Source: Kiritimatiellia bacterium | GTDB taxonomy: Bacteria > Verrucomicrobiota > Kiritimatiellia > RFP12 > UBA1067 | Assembly: GCA_017514235.1 (NCBI GenBank) | Contig: JAFWKK010000072.1 | Span: 1-64,000, forward strand | Direction of reading: 5' to 3' | Length of the DNA stretch: 64,000 bases | Part shown: piece by piece, positions 25,858-34,342 of the stretch | Layout of the letters: each line of letters opens with the position of its first letter | Numbering within the stretch: the stretch's first letter is position 1 | The notes under the pieces: generated by a model | Seen by the model: the letters and a program-made list of their open reading frames with translations, nothing else | Databases searched by the model: none | Told to the model about the DNA's origin: nothing | Translations under genes and position numbers: made by a program

Positions 25858-26966
25858 ATTCCCGCTTTACGACTTCGGCGAACGTTTCTACGCTTCATTT
25901 CCTTGAAACCTTTTAATGGCCGTTCCTTGTGCTTACCCGTTGTTAAACATGGTTTTTCATACAGTCGGCAAAACGATTGAGCACCCTCTATCACTATATC
26001 CATTTTGCCATCTTCAGGAACTGAATCACAATCCCACACAATCCTATATTCGTGTTCATCAGAAAAACGCATCGGCTTTGTGAAGTAATGTCTATCACCA
26101 ATCTCCATTAAGGGTATTTCACCGCAACGATGAAAATCCAAACCTCTGCCACTTATCAATCGGTCTATAAACTCCTCAAATTCATATCCGGCTCTCACAC
26201 ATCTTCGCACAAATAATCTATCAGAATACGAGCATGGGCCATGCATGACTCTTTTTATTTTTATGCCTTCTTTTGCTAAACTCGCTGAGATTGCGTTGAT
26301 TAATAATGGTAAATCAAATATCTCAATGCAGACATCATTCCTCTCCTTTCTTGCATCGGGACTCAATGCCATACAAAACATAAGAGGATTGCCACCTACT
26401 TGCAACATAAATTCTGCCGTACAATCACCTGCTTGAACAACGAACAGTCCCTTCCCCTCACCTTGATCAAAGCGCTCGCCACATCCATTCTCACATTTGC
26501 GACACCTTAGAAAACTAGAAATTCGAATCTTCCCTTCTTCCATTAATTCCCTTGCATAACGACCTTTTATGAATCGATACAATACTGGCGGTTGATACTG
26601 TATCTGAGCAGGAGGAACAAATACTTTGGCCCTAGCCTGTTCTCGTTTTGTTAGTATATTCAAGAGTGATTCTGGCAAAATTAATCTGTATTCATCAACA
26701 GATATCTTTACCTTCTGCGGTACAATATGCGCTGTATGATTTGAGTCACGCTCTTCAAGGAGTTTTTGAATTCTCGGTAAGTCAGCGCCTTTAAAGTCAA
26801 GAGCAAACAATTTAGGAGCCAACAACTCAAAGTATTCAACCTGGGTTACTCCTGAAGGCAAATTAGGTACTTTCTCTGGTTCAATCAGATAGCCACCGGG
26901 CACATAACCCTCTTCTTCCGTTTTCCTAATGCGCACACCAGATAGTTTGACATTAATATTCGACAT
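25854..26966 (-). CDS. Unknown 370-residue protein upstream of mrr
   Basis: I cannot name the family. A first part (residues 1-115) is polar. A central part reads VLYRFIKGRYARELMEEGKI followed by RISSF, CRKCENGCGERFDQGEG (three to four cysteines) and FCMALSPD. A later TKPMRFSDEHEYRIVW precedes a very basic tail (about residues 350-370). The order of YRF, a gxI-x-sSF strand, an acidic E-G motif, and K-x-x-F-x-x-E-x-E-Y-R-I recalls DUF2971 proteins such as the island gene at 16902-17813. No signal peptide or membrane helix is present. Coupling with the microprotein and mrr suggests one module. Confidence 0.55.
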   Translation of the reverse strand: MSNINVKLSGVRIRKTEEEGYVPGGYLIEPEKVPNLPSGVTQVEYFELLAPKLFALDFKGADLPRIQKLLEERDSNHTAHIVPQKVKISVDEYRLILPESLLNILTKREQARAKVFVPPAQIQYQPPVLYRFIKGRYARELMEEGKIRISSFLRCRKCENGCGERFDQGEGKGLFVVQAGDCTAEFMLQVGGNPLMFCMALSPDARKERNDVCIEIFDLPLLINAISASLAKEGIKIKRVMHGPCSYSDRLFVRRCVRAGYEFEEFIDRLISGRGLDFHRCGEIPLMEIGDRHYFTKPMRFSDEHEYRIVWDCDSVPEDGKMDIVIEGAQSFCRLYEKPCLTTGKHKERPLKGFKEMKRRNVRRSRKAGM

Positions 26967-26978
26967 GACATTGGCCTT

Positions 26979-27929
26979 TCACGTCCTACTTTTGCCCACC
27001 CCAAACGCCGATTTCTTGATGCGGCGGATTTCGCCCGCGTCCAGTTTCGTGAAGGCGAAGCACTTGCTGCCGAGGTCTTTCAGCGACGCACCTATGAGGT
27101 AGAGTTCCTTGTCGTCGATGATGAGAAAGCGGTCGTGGAAAGTTTCGTTGTAGCGGACGGCGAGCTTCGGGTACTGTGCGTTGAAGGTCGAGATGTCGGC
27201 GGGGGAAATCTTGCGATGGGGCACGCGCTTCTTGTCGCAGTGCTCAGAGGTGAAAATCGTCACCTTCACGCCCTTGCGCTTCTTCGTAAACAAATCAAGC
27301 GTTTCCGGCATCGCCCAGTTGTCGATAAGGATCAGCGACCGCTTCGCACTTTGGATCAGCTTCAGCACCAGCGCCCGCGCATCCCACAGCTGCCCGTCGT
27401 AGAACACGCCCTGAATAGGAGTCTCCGTCGCGTCGATGCGCTGAAGGATGGAGTCCACTTTCGCATCCGTGGCAATCTGCCGCTTCTCTACCGCCTCGAT
27501 TCGCTGAAACATCTGCGCGTTCGCAAGCAAAAACCGGCGCATTGCGGAAAAAGCCCGCATAATGCGGATGTTCGCTTCGATGGCCGTAGGTGAACGAAGG
27601 ACACTGCTCAACATGGCGATGCCATTTTCCGTAAAGGCGTATGGGAGCTGACGATCGCCACCCCAACTTGAGATGCCAATTTGGCATTTCAAGTTGTCCC
27701 ATTCCGCGGCAGACAGCCTGAACATGAAATCCTCTGGAAATCGCTCTTCGTTGCGCTTGACCTGCCTGTTCAATGCCCCGGTCGCCACGCCATACAATCT
27801 TGCCACATCGCGATCAAGTATGACCTGAACACCACGAATAGGCTTGATCAATGCCTGAATGTTGCCATCATCACTCACGGGAACAATGTGCGCTTGCTGG
27901 TCGGAAATGACATCCCCATTCTGCATCAT
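26979..27929 (-). CDS. ORF6N-domain protein with phospholipase-D-like C-terminus
   Basis: Residues about 25-115 are an ORF6N DNA-binding-like domain (ILDRDVARLYGVATGALNRQ, RFPEDFMF, QLPYAFTENGIAML). A coiled linker (about 125-170) joins it to a phospholipase-D-like region (GVFYDGQLWDARALVLKLI, LILIDNW, HDRFLIIDD, about 175-300). Only one HxD-type motif is present and the Lys is displaced, so nuclease activity is uncertain. These proteins are common on phages and beside restriction systems. It overlaps the upstream chimeric gene by ATGA. Confidence 0.75.
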   Translation of the reverse strand: MMQNGDVISDQQAHIVPVSDDGNIQALIKPIRGVQVILDRDVARLYGVATGALNRQVKRNEERFPEDFMFRLSAAEWDNLKCQIGISSWGGDRQLPYAFTENGIAMLSSVLRSPTAIEANIRIMRAFSAMRRFLLANAQMFQRIEAVEKRQIATDAKVDSILQRIDATETPIQGVFYDGQLWDARALVLKLIQSAKRSLILIDNWAMPETLDLFTKKRKGVKVTIFTSEHCDKKRVPHRKISPADISTFNAQYPKLAVRYNETFHDRFLIIDDKELYLIGASLKDLGSKCFAFTKLDAGEIRRIKKSAFGVGKSRT

Positions 27930-28243
27930 GCCGCCTCCCTTACATCTATTGTTGAAGTCGCAATCTGCGACTTCAAGTCTGCAAACTTGATCTCCACGCC
28001 GCGCCCGCGCTTCGCGAGCATGTCCAAGGTCGCCATGCCTGAATAGGCGTCAATCACGATCAGCTCCTTATTCGCGCGGCGGATGAACTTGATCAAGAGC
28101 GACTTCGCGTCCCAGAACTTGTTCTGGTAGAAGATGCTCTGCAACGGCGGCTCCTTGGTCTGGACCTCGTTCTCAAGACGCACGTCTAACCGGACAGTCT
28201 TGTTCGGATGGTACACGACAATCTGGCTCTCGCTCGCGGTCAT
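27926..28243 (-). pseudogene. Chimeric RhuM / phospholipase-D-like remnant, first gene of the island
   Basis: The 105-residue product starts like RhuM proteins (QIVVYHPNKTVRLDVRLEN). It then switches directly to a phospholipase-D-like stretch (SIFYQNKFWDAKSLLIKFI, ELIVIDAY, TLDMLAKRGRGVE). It ends with DLKSQIATS, a string typical of the middle of ORF6N domains. None of the three parts is complete. The frame has been kept, and the TGA overlaps the start of the intact ORF6N gene, so translation through this gene may still serve coupling. Confidence 0.6.
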
Positions 28244-28266
28244 TCGGCTTTGCCCTTCAGTCGCAT

Positions 28267-28277
28267 ATTATACCATA
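28267..28277 (-). promoter_or_regulatory. Promoter of the defence-island operon
   Basis: On the minus strand TATGGTATAAT forms an extended -10, 23 bases before the first start codon of the island. The 19 bases at 28263-28281 are identical to 3788-3806 at the csoR promoter. Only one half (GGGGTAT) of the CsoR dyad is present here. Confidence 0.65.
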
Positions 28278-28434
28278 CCCCGGCGGCGAACCGTAATCGC
28301 GCCCATGCCAGCCCTAGCCCAGCTGCCTGATGGCATGGTGGCGCCCCTCAAACGTCACGCCTTTGCCGCCGCCCACAGCCGGCGCTGCCCATTATGACTA
28401 TGAAGCCGCGCCCGCCCAGACATTATTGGTATTC

Positions 28435-28474
28435 GGGCGGCTTGGATACTATGGGGAGCCGCCCCCATAGTATC
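28435..28474. promoter_or_regulatory. Two mutually exclusive hairpins after the phosphotransferase gene
   Basis: GATACTATGGGG (28445-28456) pairs perfectly with 28463-28474 across a six-base loop. GGGCGGCT (28435-28442) pairs perfectly with AGCCGCCC (28457-28464), using the loop and part of one arm of the first stem. The two cannot form together. No T-run follows on either strand. The element lies 17 bases after the stop of the minus-strand gene and may act as a terminator or processing site. Confidence 0.55.
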
Positions 28475-28491
28475 ACATTGTCACGCTGAGA

Positions 28492-29322
28492 CTACTCGAT
28501 GTCCACGACGCTGGCCCAGTGGACGAGCAGCTCGTGGTTCTTCGGCGTCTGGTCGCGGCTGGATTCCGCGGCGGCGACGATCGGGAGCCACTTCTGCACG
28601 TCGGGGAGCTTAACCTTAAGCGCCTCGCACGCGAACGCCATGTACTTCTCGGCCGCCGCGATGTGGCCCGAGAGCCAGAAGAGAAGGTAAGTGCGCGCGA
28701 CGTCGGCGAGCGGGTCACCAAGGCGCACATGGCTCCAGTCGATTACGCGCCAGTCGCCCTTCGGCGTGATGATCACGTTCGTCGGATTGAAGTCGCCGTG
28801 GCAGAGCGCCTTGCCGCGCGGGAACGACTGCAGCTTCATGTGCAGGTCGTAGCGCGTCTCCTTCGGAAGCGGCGAGGCGGAGATCTGCTTGTCGAGCTTG
28901 TCGGCAAGATTGCCCATGCGCTCCGAGGTTTTCTTGAATATCTCGCACTGGATCGCCACAAACTCCTTCAAGTATCTGACGAGGTTCTTCTTGTCCTTCG
29001 CCATGACGTCGGCGAGCGTCTCTCCCTCGATCCATTCGCGGCGGATGCACCAGTGGTCGCGGACCTTCAGCACCTCCAGCACCTTGGCGACGGGAAGCCC
29101 CGTCTCGGCGGCGCGCGCCTCGTTCATCGCCTCGTTCAGGATCGCGCTCACCTTGTAGCTCGGTCCGAACACCTTGAGCACCGTGCCCTTGTCCTTCGTC
29201 ACGACCTTGTCGGTGCGCTCGAGTAGGATTCGGTCCTGCTTGCGCGGCCGGCCGCGCTTGGCGGGAATCTTTTTCACAGGCTCCGCCTTCGCGGCGGTCT
29301 TCTTCTCTTTCTTGGTCTTCAT
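28492..29322 (-). CDS. Aminoglycoside/choline-kinase-fold phosphotransferase
   Basis: The 276-residue protein has a lysine-rich N-terminus with KRGRPRKQ (about 23-30), an AT-hook-like patch. A kinase fold of the APH/ChoK type follows: WIEGETL, ALCHGDFNPTNVI (catalytic loop with Asp and Asn, about residues 180-192) and WRVIDWSHVRLGDPLADVA (metal-binding Asp). It lacks the longer N-lobe of true aminoglycoside kinases. The substrate is probably a small alcohol or sugar-like metabolite. It lies 65 bases after adhE, separated by short direct repeats (ACTAGCCACTA type). Confidence 0.75.
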   Translation of the reverse strand: MKTKKEKKTAAKAEPVKKIPAKRGRPRKQDRILLERTDKVVTKDKGTVLKVFGPSYKVSAILNEAMNEARAAETGLPVAKVLEVLKVRDHWCIRREWIEGETLADVMAKDKKNLVRYLKEFVAIQCEIFKKTSERMGNLADKLDKQISASPLPKETRYDLHMKLQSFPRGKALCHGDFNPTNVIITPKGDWRVIDWSHVRLGDPLADVARTYLLFWLSGHIAAAEKYMAFACEALKVKLPDVQKWLPIVAAAESSRDQTPKNHELLVHWASVVDIE

Positions 29323-29387
29323 TTTCTTAAATTCCTTTCAGCTTCTAACTTCTAGCAACTAGCCACTAACCACTAGCCACTAATCCC

Positions 29388-32024
29388 TCACACCGCCTCG
29401 TGCTTGCCGTAGTAGGCGTTGAGGTACATCTGCCTGATCTCCGACATCAGTGGATAGCGCGGGTTCGCGCCGGTGCACTGGTCGTCGAAGGCCTGCTCCA
29501 CCATCGCGTCGAGGCGGTCGAGGAAGTCTTTCTCGTCCGGCACGTAGTCGCGGATCGTCGGCTTGATGCCGATGCGCGCCTGCAGCTCGCGTATGGCCCT
29601 TATGAAGTTGTTGAACTGCTCGCCCCTGGACTTGCCCGCAATGCCGAGCGCGTCGGCGATCTCGAGGTAGCGCTCCAGCGTGTGCGGGTGGTCGTACTGC
29701 GGGAACGTGCCCATCTTGCGCGGCACGGGATCGGCGTTGAAGCGCAGCACCTGCTCCATCATCAGCGCGTTGGCGATGCCGTGCGGGATGTGGTGGAACG
29801 CGCCGAGCTTGTGCGCCATCGAATGCATCACGCCTAGGAAGGCGTTGGCGAAGGCCATGCCGGCCATGGTGGCGGCGTTAGCCATCTTCTCGCGGGCGAC
29901 AGGGTTGGCCGTCTTGGAGACCGCCGCATCATAGCACTGCGGCAGGTATTTGAAGATCACCTGCAGTGCGCGGATCGCGAGCCCGTCGGTGTAGTCGGTC
30001 GCCATCATGGAAGCGTAGGCCTCGAGCGCGTGGGAGACCGCGTCGATGCCGGAAGCGCTGGTGAGGCCGGGCGGCGCCATCATCTGCATGTCGGCGTCCA
30101 CGATCGCCATGTTGGGCATGAGCGCGTAGTCGGCGAGCGGATATTTCGTTCCGGTAGTCTCATCAGTGATCACGGCGAACGGAGTCACCTCGGAACCGGT
30201 GCCCGCCGATGTGGGGATGGCGATGAAGTACGCCTTCTCGCCCATCTTCGGGAAGGTGTAGACGCGCTTGCGGATGTCCATGAAGCGCATGGCCATGTCC
30301 ATGAAGTCCGCCTCCGGGTGCTCGTAGAGGACCCACATGATCTTGGCGGCGTCCATGGCGGAGCCGCCGCCCACGGCGATGATGACGTCCGGCTTGAAGC
30401 CGGCCATCAGCCTGGCGCCTTCCTTCGCGCAGGCGAGTGTGGGGTCGGGCGCCACGTTCGAGAACGTGGTGAACATGATTCCCTGCGCCTCGAGCGCCTT
30501 TTCGATCGGCTTCGTGTAGCCGTTCGCGTACAGGAAAGTGTCGGTCACGATGAACGCCTTCTTCTTGCCGAGCTCGCCGCCGACCTCCCGGAGCGCCACC
30601 GCAAGGCATCCCTTCTTCTGGTACACCTTCTCAGGCGCACGGAACCACAGCATGTTTTCCCTTCTCATGGCCACTGTCTTGATGTTCAAAAGATGTTTTA
30701 CGCCGACGTTCTCGGAGACGGAGTTGCCGCCCCAGCTGCCGCAACCGAGCGTCAGCGACGGAACGAGACTGAAGTTGTAGATGTCGCCGATGCCGCCGAG
30801 GCTGGACGGCGTGTTCACCAGGAGACGGCACGCCTTCATGCGCTCGGCGAACTTCGCGAGCTTTTCGCGCTCGCCCAGCTCGTCGATCCAGAGCGACGAC
30901 GTGTGGCCTAGCCCGCCGTTGTTGACGAGCAGCGCCTCCGCGATGTCGAGCGCGTCGTCGAAGTCGCGGCTCTTGTACATGCCGAGGATCGTGGTGAGCT
31001 TTTCGTGCCCGAACGCCTCGGAGCTGTCCGTAGATGTCGCCTCGCCGATGAGCACCTTCGTGGACTCTGGAACCTCGAAACCGGCCATCTTAGCGATCGC
31101 CACCGGACGCTGTCCCACGATCTTCGCGTTCAGCGCGCCGTTGATGAGCATTGTGGCGCGGACCTTGTCGGCTTCCTCCTTGTCGAGGAAGTGGCAGCCG
31201 CGTTTTTTGAACTCGGCCTTAACGTCGTCGTATATGAGCGCATCGGCGATGACAGTCTGCTCCGTCGCACAGATCATGCCGTTGTCAAACGTCTTGGAGT
31301 GGATGATCGAGTTGACGGCGTTCACGATGTCGCAGCTTGGGTCGAGTATCGCCGCCGCGTTGCCCGCGCCCACGCCGAGCGCCGGGGTACCCGACGAGTA
31401 GGCGGCCTTCACCATGCCCGGGCCTCCGGTAGCAAGGATGATGTCCGATTCCTTCATGAGCAGGTTCGTCTTCGGCAGGCTCGGCGCCTCGATGCACGCG
31501 ATGATCCCTTCCGGCGCACCTGCCGCAACCGCCGCGTCAAGGACGATCTTCGCCGCCGCGATCGTGCAGTTCTTGGCACGCGGATGGGGGCTGATGACGA
31601 TTCCGTTGCGCGTCTTGAGCGCGAGGAGCGTCTTGAAGATCGCGGTGGAGGTGGGGTTGGTCGTGGGGATGACGGCGCCGATCACGCCAATCGGCTCAGC
31701 GACCTTCATGATGCCGGCGGCCTCATCCTCCTCCACCACGCCGCACGTCTTCGCGTCTTTGTACGTGTTGTAGATGTATTCAGCCGCGTAGTGGTTCTTG
31801 ATCACCTTGTCCTCGACGATGCCCATGCCCGTCTCGGACGCCGCCATCTTCGCCAGCGGGATGCGCGCCTTGTCGGCGGCGATGGCCGCCGCCTTGAACA
31901 CGGCGTCCACCTGTTCCTGCGTATAGGTCGCAAACTGCGCCTGCGCCGCACGGACGCGCGCAATCTGTGCCTCCAGTTCAGCGACGCCGCCGTCTGCGGC
32001 GTCCGGTCTGTCGTTTTCGTTCAT
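29388..32024 (-). CDS. adhE: Bifunctional acetaldehyde-CoA / alcohol dehydrogenase
   Basis: The ATG at 32024 follows GAGGAAAG. The 878-residue protein is a fusion of a CoA-acylating aldehyde dehydrogenase (about 1-440; catalytic Cys in NGMICATEQT, NAD loop near GGPGMVKAAYSSG) and an iron-dependent alcohol dehydrogenase (about 455-870; GGGSAMDAAK, and iron-binding His in HSMAHKLGAFHHIPHG). It reduces acetyl-CoA to ethanol with 2 NADH and forms spirosomes in other bacteria. It is divergent from rex, the NADH-sensing repressor, which is the expected regulator. All active-site motifs look intact. Confidence 0.96.
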   Translation of the reverse strand: MNENDRPDAADGGVAELEAQIARVRAAQAQFATYTQEQVDAVFKAAAIAADKARIPLAKMAASETGMGIVEDKVIKNHYAAEYIYNTYKDAKTCGVVEEDEAAGIMKVAEPIGVIGAVIPTTNPTSTAIFKTLLALKTRNGIVISPHPRAKNCTIAAAKIVLDAAVAAGAPEGIIACIEAPSLPKTNLLMKESDIILATGGPGMVKAAYSSGTPALGVGAGNAAAILDPSCDIVNAVNSIIHSKTFDNGMICATEQTVIADALIYDDVKAEFKKRGCHFLDKEEADKVRATMLINGALNAKIVGQRPVAIAKMAGFEVPESTKVLIGEATSTDSSEAFGHEKLTTILGMYKSRDFDDALDIAEALLVNNGGLGHTSSLWIDELGEREKLAKFAERMKACRLLVNTPSSLGGIGDIYNFSLVPSLTLGCGSWGGNSVSENVGVKHLLNIKTVAMRRENMLWFRAPEKVYQKKGCLAVALREVGGELGKKKAFIVTDTFLYANGYTKPIEKALEAQGIMFTTFSNVAPDPTLACAKEGARLMAGFKPDVIIAVGGGSAMDAAKIMWVLYEHPEADFMDMAMRFMDIRKRVYTFPKMGEKAYFIAIPTSAGTGSEVTPFAVITDETTGTKYPLADYALMPNMAIVDADMQMMAPPGLTSASGIDAVSHALEAYASMMATDYTDGLAIRALQVIFKYLPQCYDAAVSKTANPVAREKMANAATMAGMAFANAFLGVMHSMAHKLGAFHHIPHGIANALMMEQVLRFNADPVPRKMGTFPQYDHPHTLERYLEIADALGIAGKSRGEQFNNFIRAIRELQARIGIKPTIRDYVPDEKDFLDRLDAMVEQAFDDQCTGANPRYPLMSEIRQMYLNAYYGKHEAV

Positions 32025-32077
32025 CTTTCTTTCCTCGGTATGTTCCCGAAATCCCCTGGTGGGGGAAAACCGCGCGT

Positions 32078-32106
32078 AGTATAGCACTTTAAGTAGCGAT
32101 AGTCAA
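32078..32106 (-). promoter_or_regulatory. adhE promoter
   Basis: On the minus strand TTGACT (32101-32106) and TATACT (32078-32083) are 17 bases apart. The -35 lies between the first two copies of an 11-base direct repeat. Confidence 0.7.
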
Positions 32107-32129
32107 GTAGCGATAATAAAGTATCTATA
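32091..32129. repeat. Three 14-bp-period direct repeats over the adhE -35
   Basis: AAGTAGCGATA occurs at 32091-32101 and 32105-32115, and AAGTATCTATA at 32119-32129. The period is exactly 14 bases and the third copy has two mismatches. The array covers the -35 of adhE and looks like an operator array. Confidence 0.65.
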
Positions 32130-32161
32130 TTTTGACGGCACCGTGTATCACGCCGGTCAAA

Positions 32162-32172
32162 TTTGGTATAAT
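32162..32172 (+). promoter_or_regulatory. rex promoter, extended -10, leaderless start
   Basis: TTTGGTATAAT ends 9 bases before the ATG at 32182, so the message should start within about three bases of the start codon. A dyad, TTTGAC-N19-GTCAAA (32131-32161), lies over the expected -35. Confidence 0.65.
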
Positions 32173-32181
32173 GGTCAAGTT

Positions 32182-32838
32182 ATGAACGATGGCGACAGAC
32201 TTAGTCCGCTTCCGCTGCCGACCATCCGACGGTATCCGGCGTATTTACGTCTGATCCGGGAGCGCATGGCGGCGGGGGACGAGGAAATATCAAGCGCGGC
32301 GTTGGCCGCAGCGCTAGGGATCGACCCCGTTCTCGCCCGCAAGGACATTGCGATGATGGGCATCCCCGGACGTCCGCGCTGGGGTTATCCGGCGCGGGAA
32401 CTTGTCGAGGCGATTCAGCGTGCGCTCGGGTGGGACAACGCAACGGACGCCGCGCTGGTCGGCTGCGGTTCGCTGGGCCACGCCCTTGTCGGCTACGGCG
32501 GATTTGCCGAACAGCACCTCTCAATCGTAGTGGCGTTCGATGCGGATTCGGCACTTCAGGGGCAGACGGTCCATGGCGTGAAGGTGCGCCCCATGACGGA
32601 GATCGGCCGTCTCGTCCGCCGGATGCGGATACAGCTCGGAATCCTCACGGTGCCGGACGCCGCCGCCCAGGAGTGCGCGTCGGCGCTTGTGGCGGCGGGC
32701 GTGAAAGGCATATGGAACTTCACCTCCGTGCAGCTTTCCGTTCCTGACGACGTGATCGTGCAAAACGTGGATCTCGCACAGTCGCTGGCTGTCCTATCGC
32801 ATGCCATAGCCAACCGGCAGCGAGGCAGGAGATCATAG
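32182..32838 (+). CDS. rex: Redox-sensing transcriptional repressor Rex
   Basis: The ATG at 32182 is chosen because the -10 element lies at 32167-32172. Residues about 10-75 form the winged helix (LPTIRRYPAYLRLIRERMAA; ARKDIAMMGIPGRPRWGYP). Residues about 80-205 form a Rossmann domain with GCGSLGHALVGYGGF binding NAD(H). WNFTSVQLSVP is the conserved dimer/NADH region. Rex leaves DNA when NADH is high and so derepresses fermentation genes such as the divergent adhE. Its length of 218 residues is normal. Confidence 0.95.
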   Translation: MNDGDRLSPLPLPTIRRYPAYLRLIRERMAAGDEEISSAALAAALGIDPVLARKDIAMMGIPGRPRWGYPARELVEAIQRALGWDNATDAALVGCGSLGHALVGYGGFAEQHLSIVVAFDADSALQGQTVHGVKVRPMTEIGRLVRRMRIQLGILTVPDAAAQECASALVAAGVKGIWNFTSVQLSVPDDVIVQNVDLAQSLAVLSHAIANRQRGRRS

Positions 32839-33438
32839 GCGCACGATGCGGAGTGCGAAGGCCTTTGACTTCGTGAGCAAGATGCTGTCTTTCATCAGAT
32901 GTTCTTCTTTCTTGCGTTTCGCCGCAGGTTATAGTGAGTAACGAACAGTTTCCAAAATAGGGAATAGGTCATCGACGGCCCATTCACCACCTATTCACTA
33001 TCACCTATTCCCTAATGGTGGAGGTGGGGACTCTCAAACGGAACGCACAAAAATAGGAACCATTGATTCTATATGGTTTGGCTTGTCATTGGATAAATAG
33101 ACACAACTTATTTTTGTTGCGTTTCATTGACATCGTTAGCATCAGATTGTTTTATAGATTTTCGCTTCCAAGCGCAATGATCCATATACCAAATGCCAAT
33201 TGCGTATGCCGACAGATCAGTAAGCTCTGCATAATGGCCGTCGAATCCTTCCCATTGTAAAGTTTCGCCATGATGTACAGCAGTCAGAGCAATTCTGTTT
33301 GCGCACCATATGGGACATCCCCAAATCAAAATCTACACGCTCTACACGTTCTACACGGCTACCAAAACAGGTTTTGCAACTACCTCTGTCATTTATTCTC
33401 TTGCGGAGCTTGATGAGTTCGGCTTGCCGAGCCAGAGC
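32839..33438. other. 600-base stretch without a convincing gene
   Basis: It contains a perfect 12-base inverted repeat (TAGGGAATAGGT at 32958-32969 and its complement at 33003-33014). A 12-base copy of the ssrA 3' end (TGGTGGAGGTGG, 33016-33027) is followed by a degenerate T-arm-like string. A 73-codon minus-strand frame at 33108-33329 has no recognisable domain and no good ribosome site. It looks like remnants of an element next to ssrA. Confidence 0.5.
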
Positions 33439-33460
33439 TCAGCTTCGCTGAGCGAAGGCT
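33420..33460. repeat. Direct repeat copy 1 (41 bp), end of the GIY-YIG gene
   Basis: The stretch CGGCTTGCCGAGCC followed by GCTCAGCTTCGCTGAGCGAA and GGCT is nearly identical to 33931-33971, with two mismatches. The copy includes the last codons of the GIY-YIG gene and an internal hairpin (CAGCTTCGCTGAGCG). Confidence 0.75.
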
Positions 33461-33720
33461 AGTAGGAAAAGATGCTTGTTGGCGAAGGCGCGGCCTGAGC
33501 CGGATTTGAGATATCGTTCAAGTCGCGCTGCGGTCGTCTTGTTACGAACGGCAATAGCGGCATCGATTGTCCATGGGGCAAACTTTGACGTGTGAGGCAC
33601 TTGCTTGGCATTGTGCTTTTCAAGCCTTGATTCAAGATCTTCAGTCATACCAACATAGTGATGTGTGCGAGTTGCCGCATCCGAAAGCATGTAAACATAA
33701 TAGAATCCGGTCATTGTCAA
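33439..33720 (-). CDS. GIY-YIG nuclease family protein (UPF0213-like)
   Basis: The 93-residue protein has YYVYML at the start and HYVGMTEDLESRLEKHNAKQ, the two halves of the GIY-YIG motif, with the Arg of the active site in SRLEKHN and a Glu in ARLERYLKSGSGR. It is the single-domain form (UrvC-N/COG2827 type). Such genes are abundant near tRNA or tmRNA genes in these genomes and probably act in recombination, repair or as mobile homing-like elements. Its 3' end lies within a 41-bp sequence that is repeated at the ssrA 3' end. Confidence 0.8.
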   Translation of the reverse strand: MTMTGFYYVYMLSDAATRTHHYVGMTEDLESRLEKHNAKQVPHTSKFAPWTIDAAIAVRNKTTAARLERYLKSGSGRAFANKHLFLLAFAQRS

Positions 33721-33746
33721 TCCTTTATTGTCCTCATCCGTCCTTT

Positions 33747-33930
33747 GGTTCAGCCCACCGCCCGCCTACGCTTCTTCGAAGCTTCGGCGTGGCACCAGCC
33801 TTCCCCTTCGGGTTCGTCTCGTCTTCGCCTTACGGCTTGCCAATGGTTCAGCCCACCGCCCGCCTACGCTTCTTCGAAGCTTCGGCGTGGCACCAGCCTT
33901 CCCCTTCGGGTTCGTCCCGTCTTCGCCTTA

Positions 33931-33939
<9 letters not shown>
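33747..33939. repeat. 98-bp tandem duplication upstream of the GIY-YIG gene
   Basis: The unit 33747-33844 is repeated at 33845-33939 with one mismatch (T to C at the position 71 bases from the unit start). Each copy holds small palindromes such as CTTCGAAG. Such tandem copies usually arise by slippage or unequal exchange and are prone to change in number. Confidence 0.85.
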
Positions 33940-34325
<386 letters not shown>

Positions 34326-34342
34326 ATTAGGCAACTGCGCGT

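Noticed and set aside
33016-33045. A tRNA gene
   Set aside because: Only the last 12 bases of an acceptor end and a degenerate T-arm are present; no anticodon or D arm can be folded.
33108-33329. 73-codon minus-strand frame
   Set aside because: No domain, no ribosome site, aromatic-rich composition; kept only as part of the gap description.
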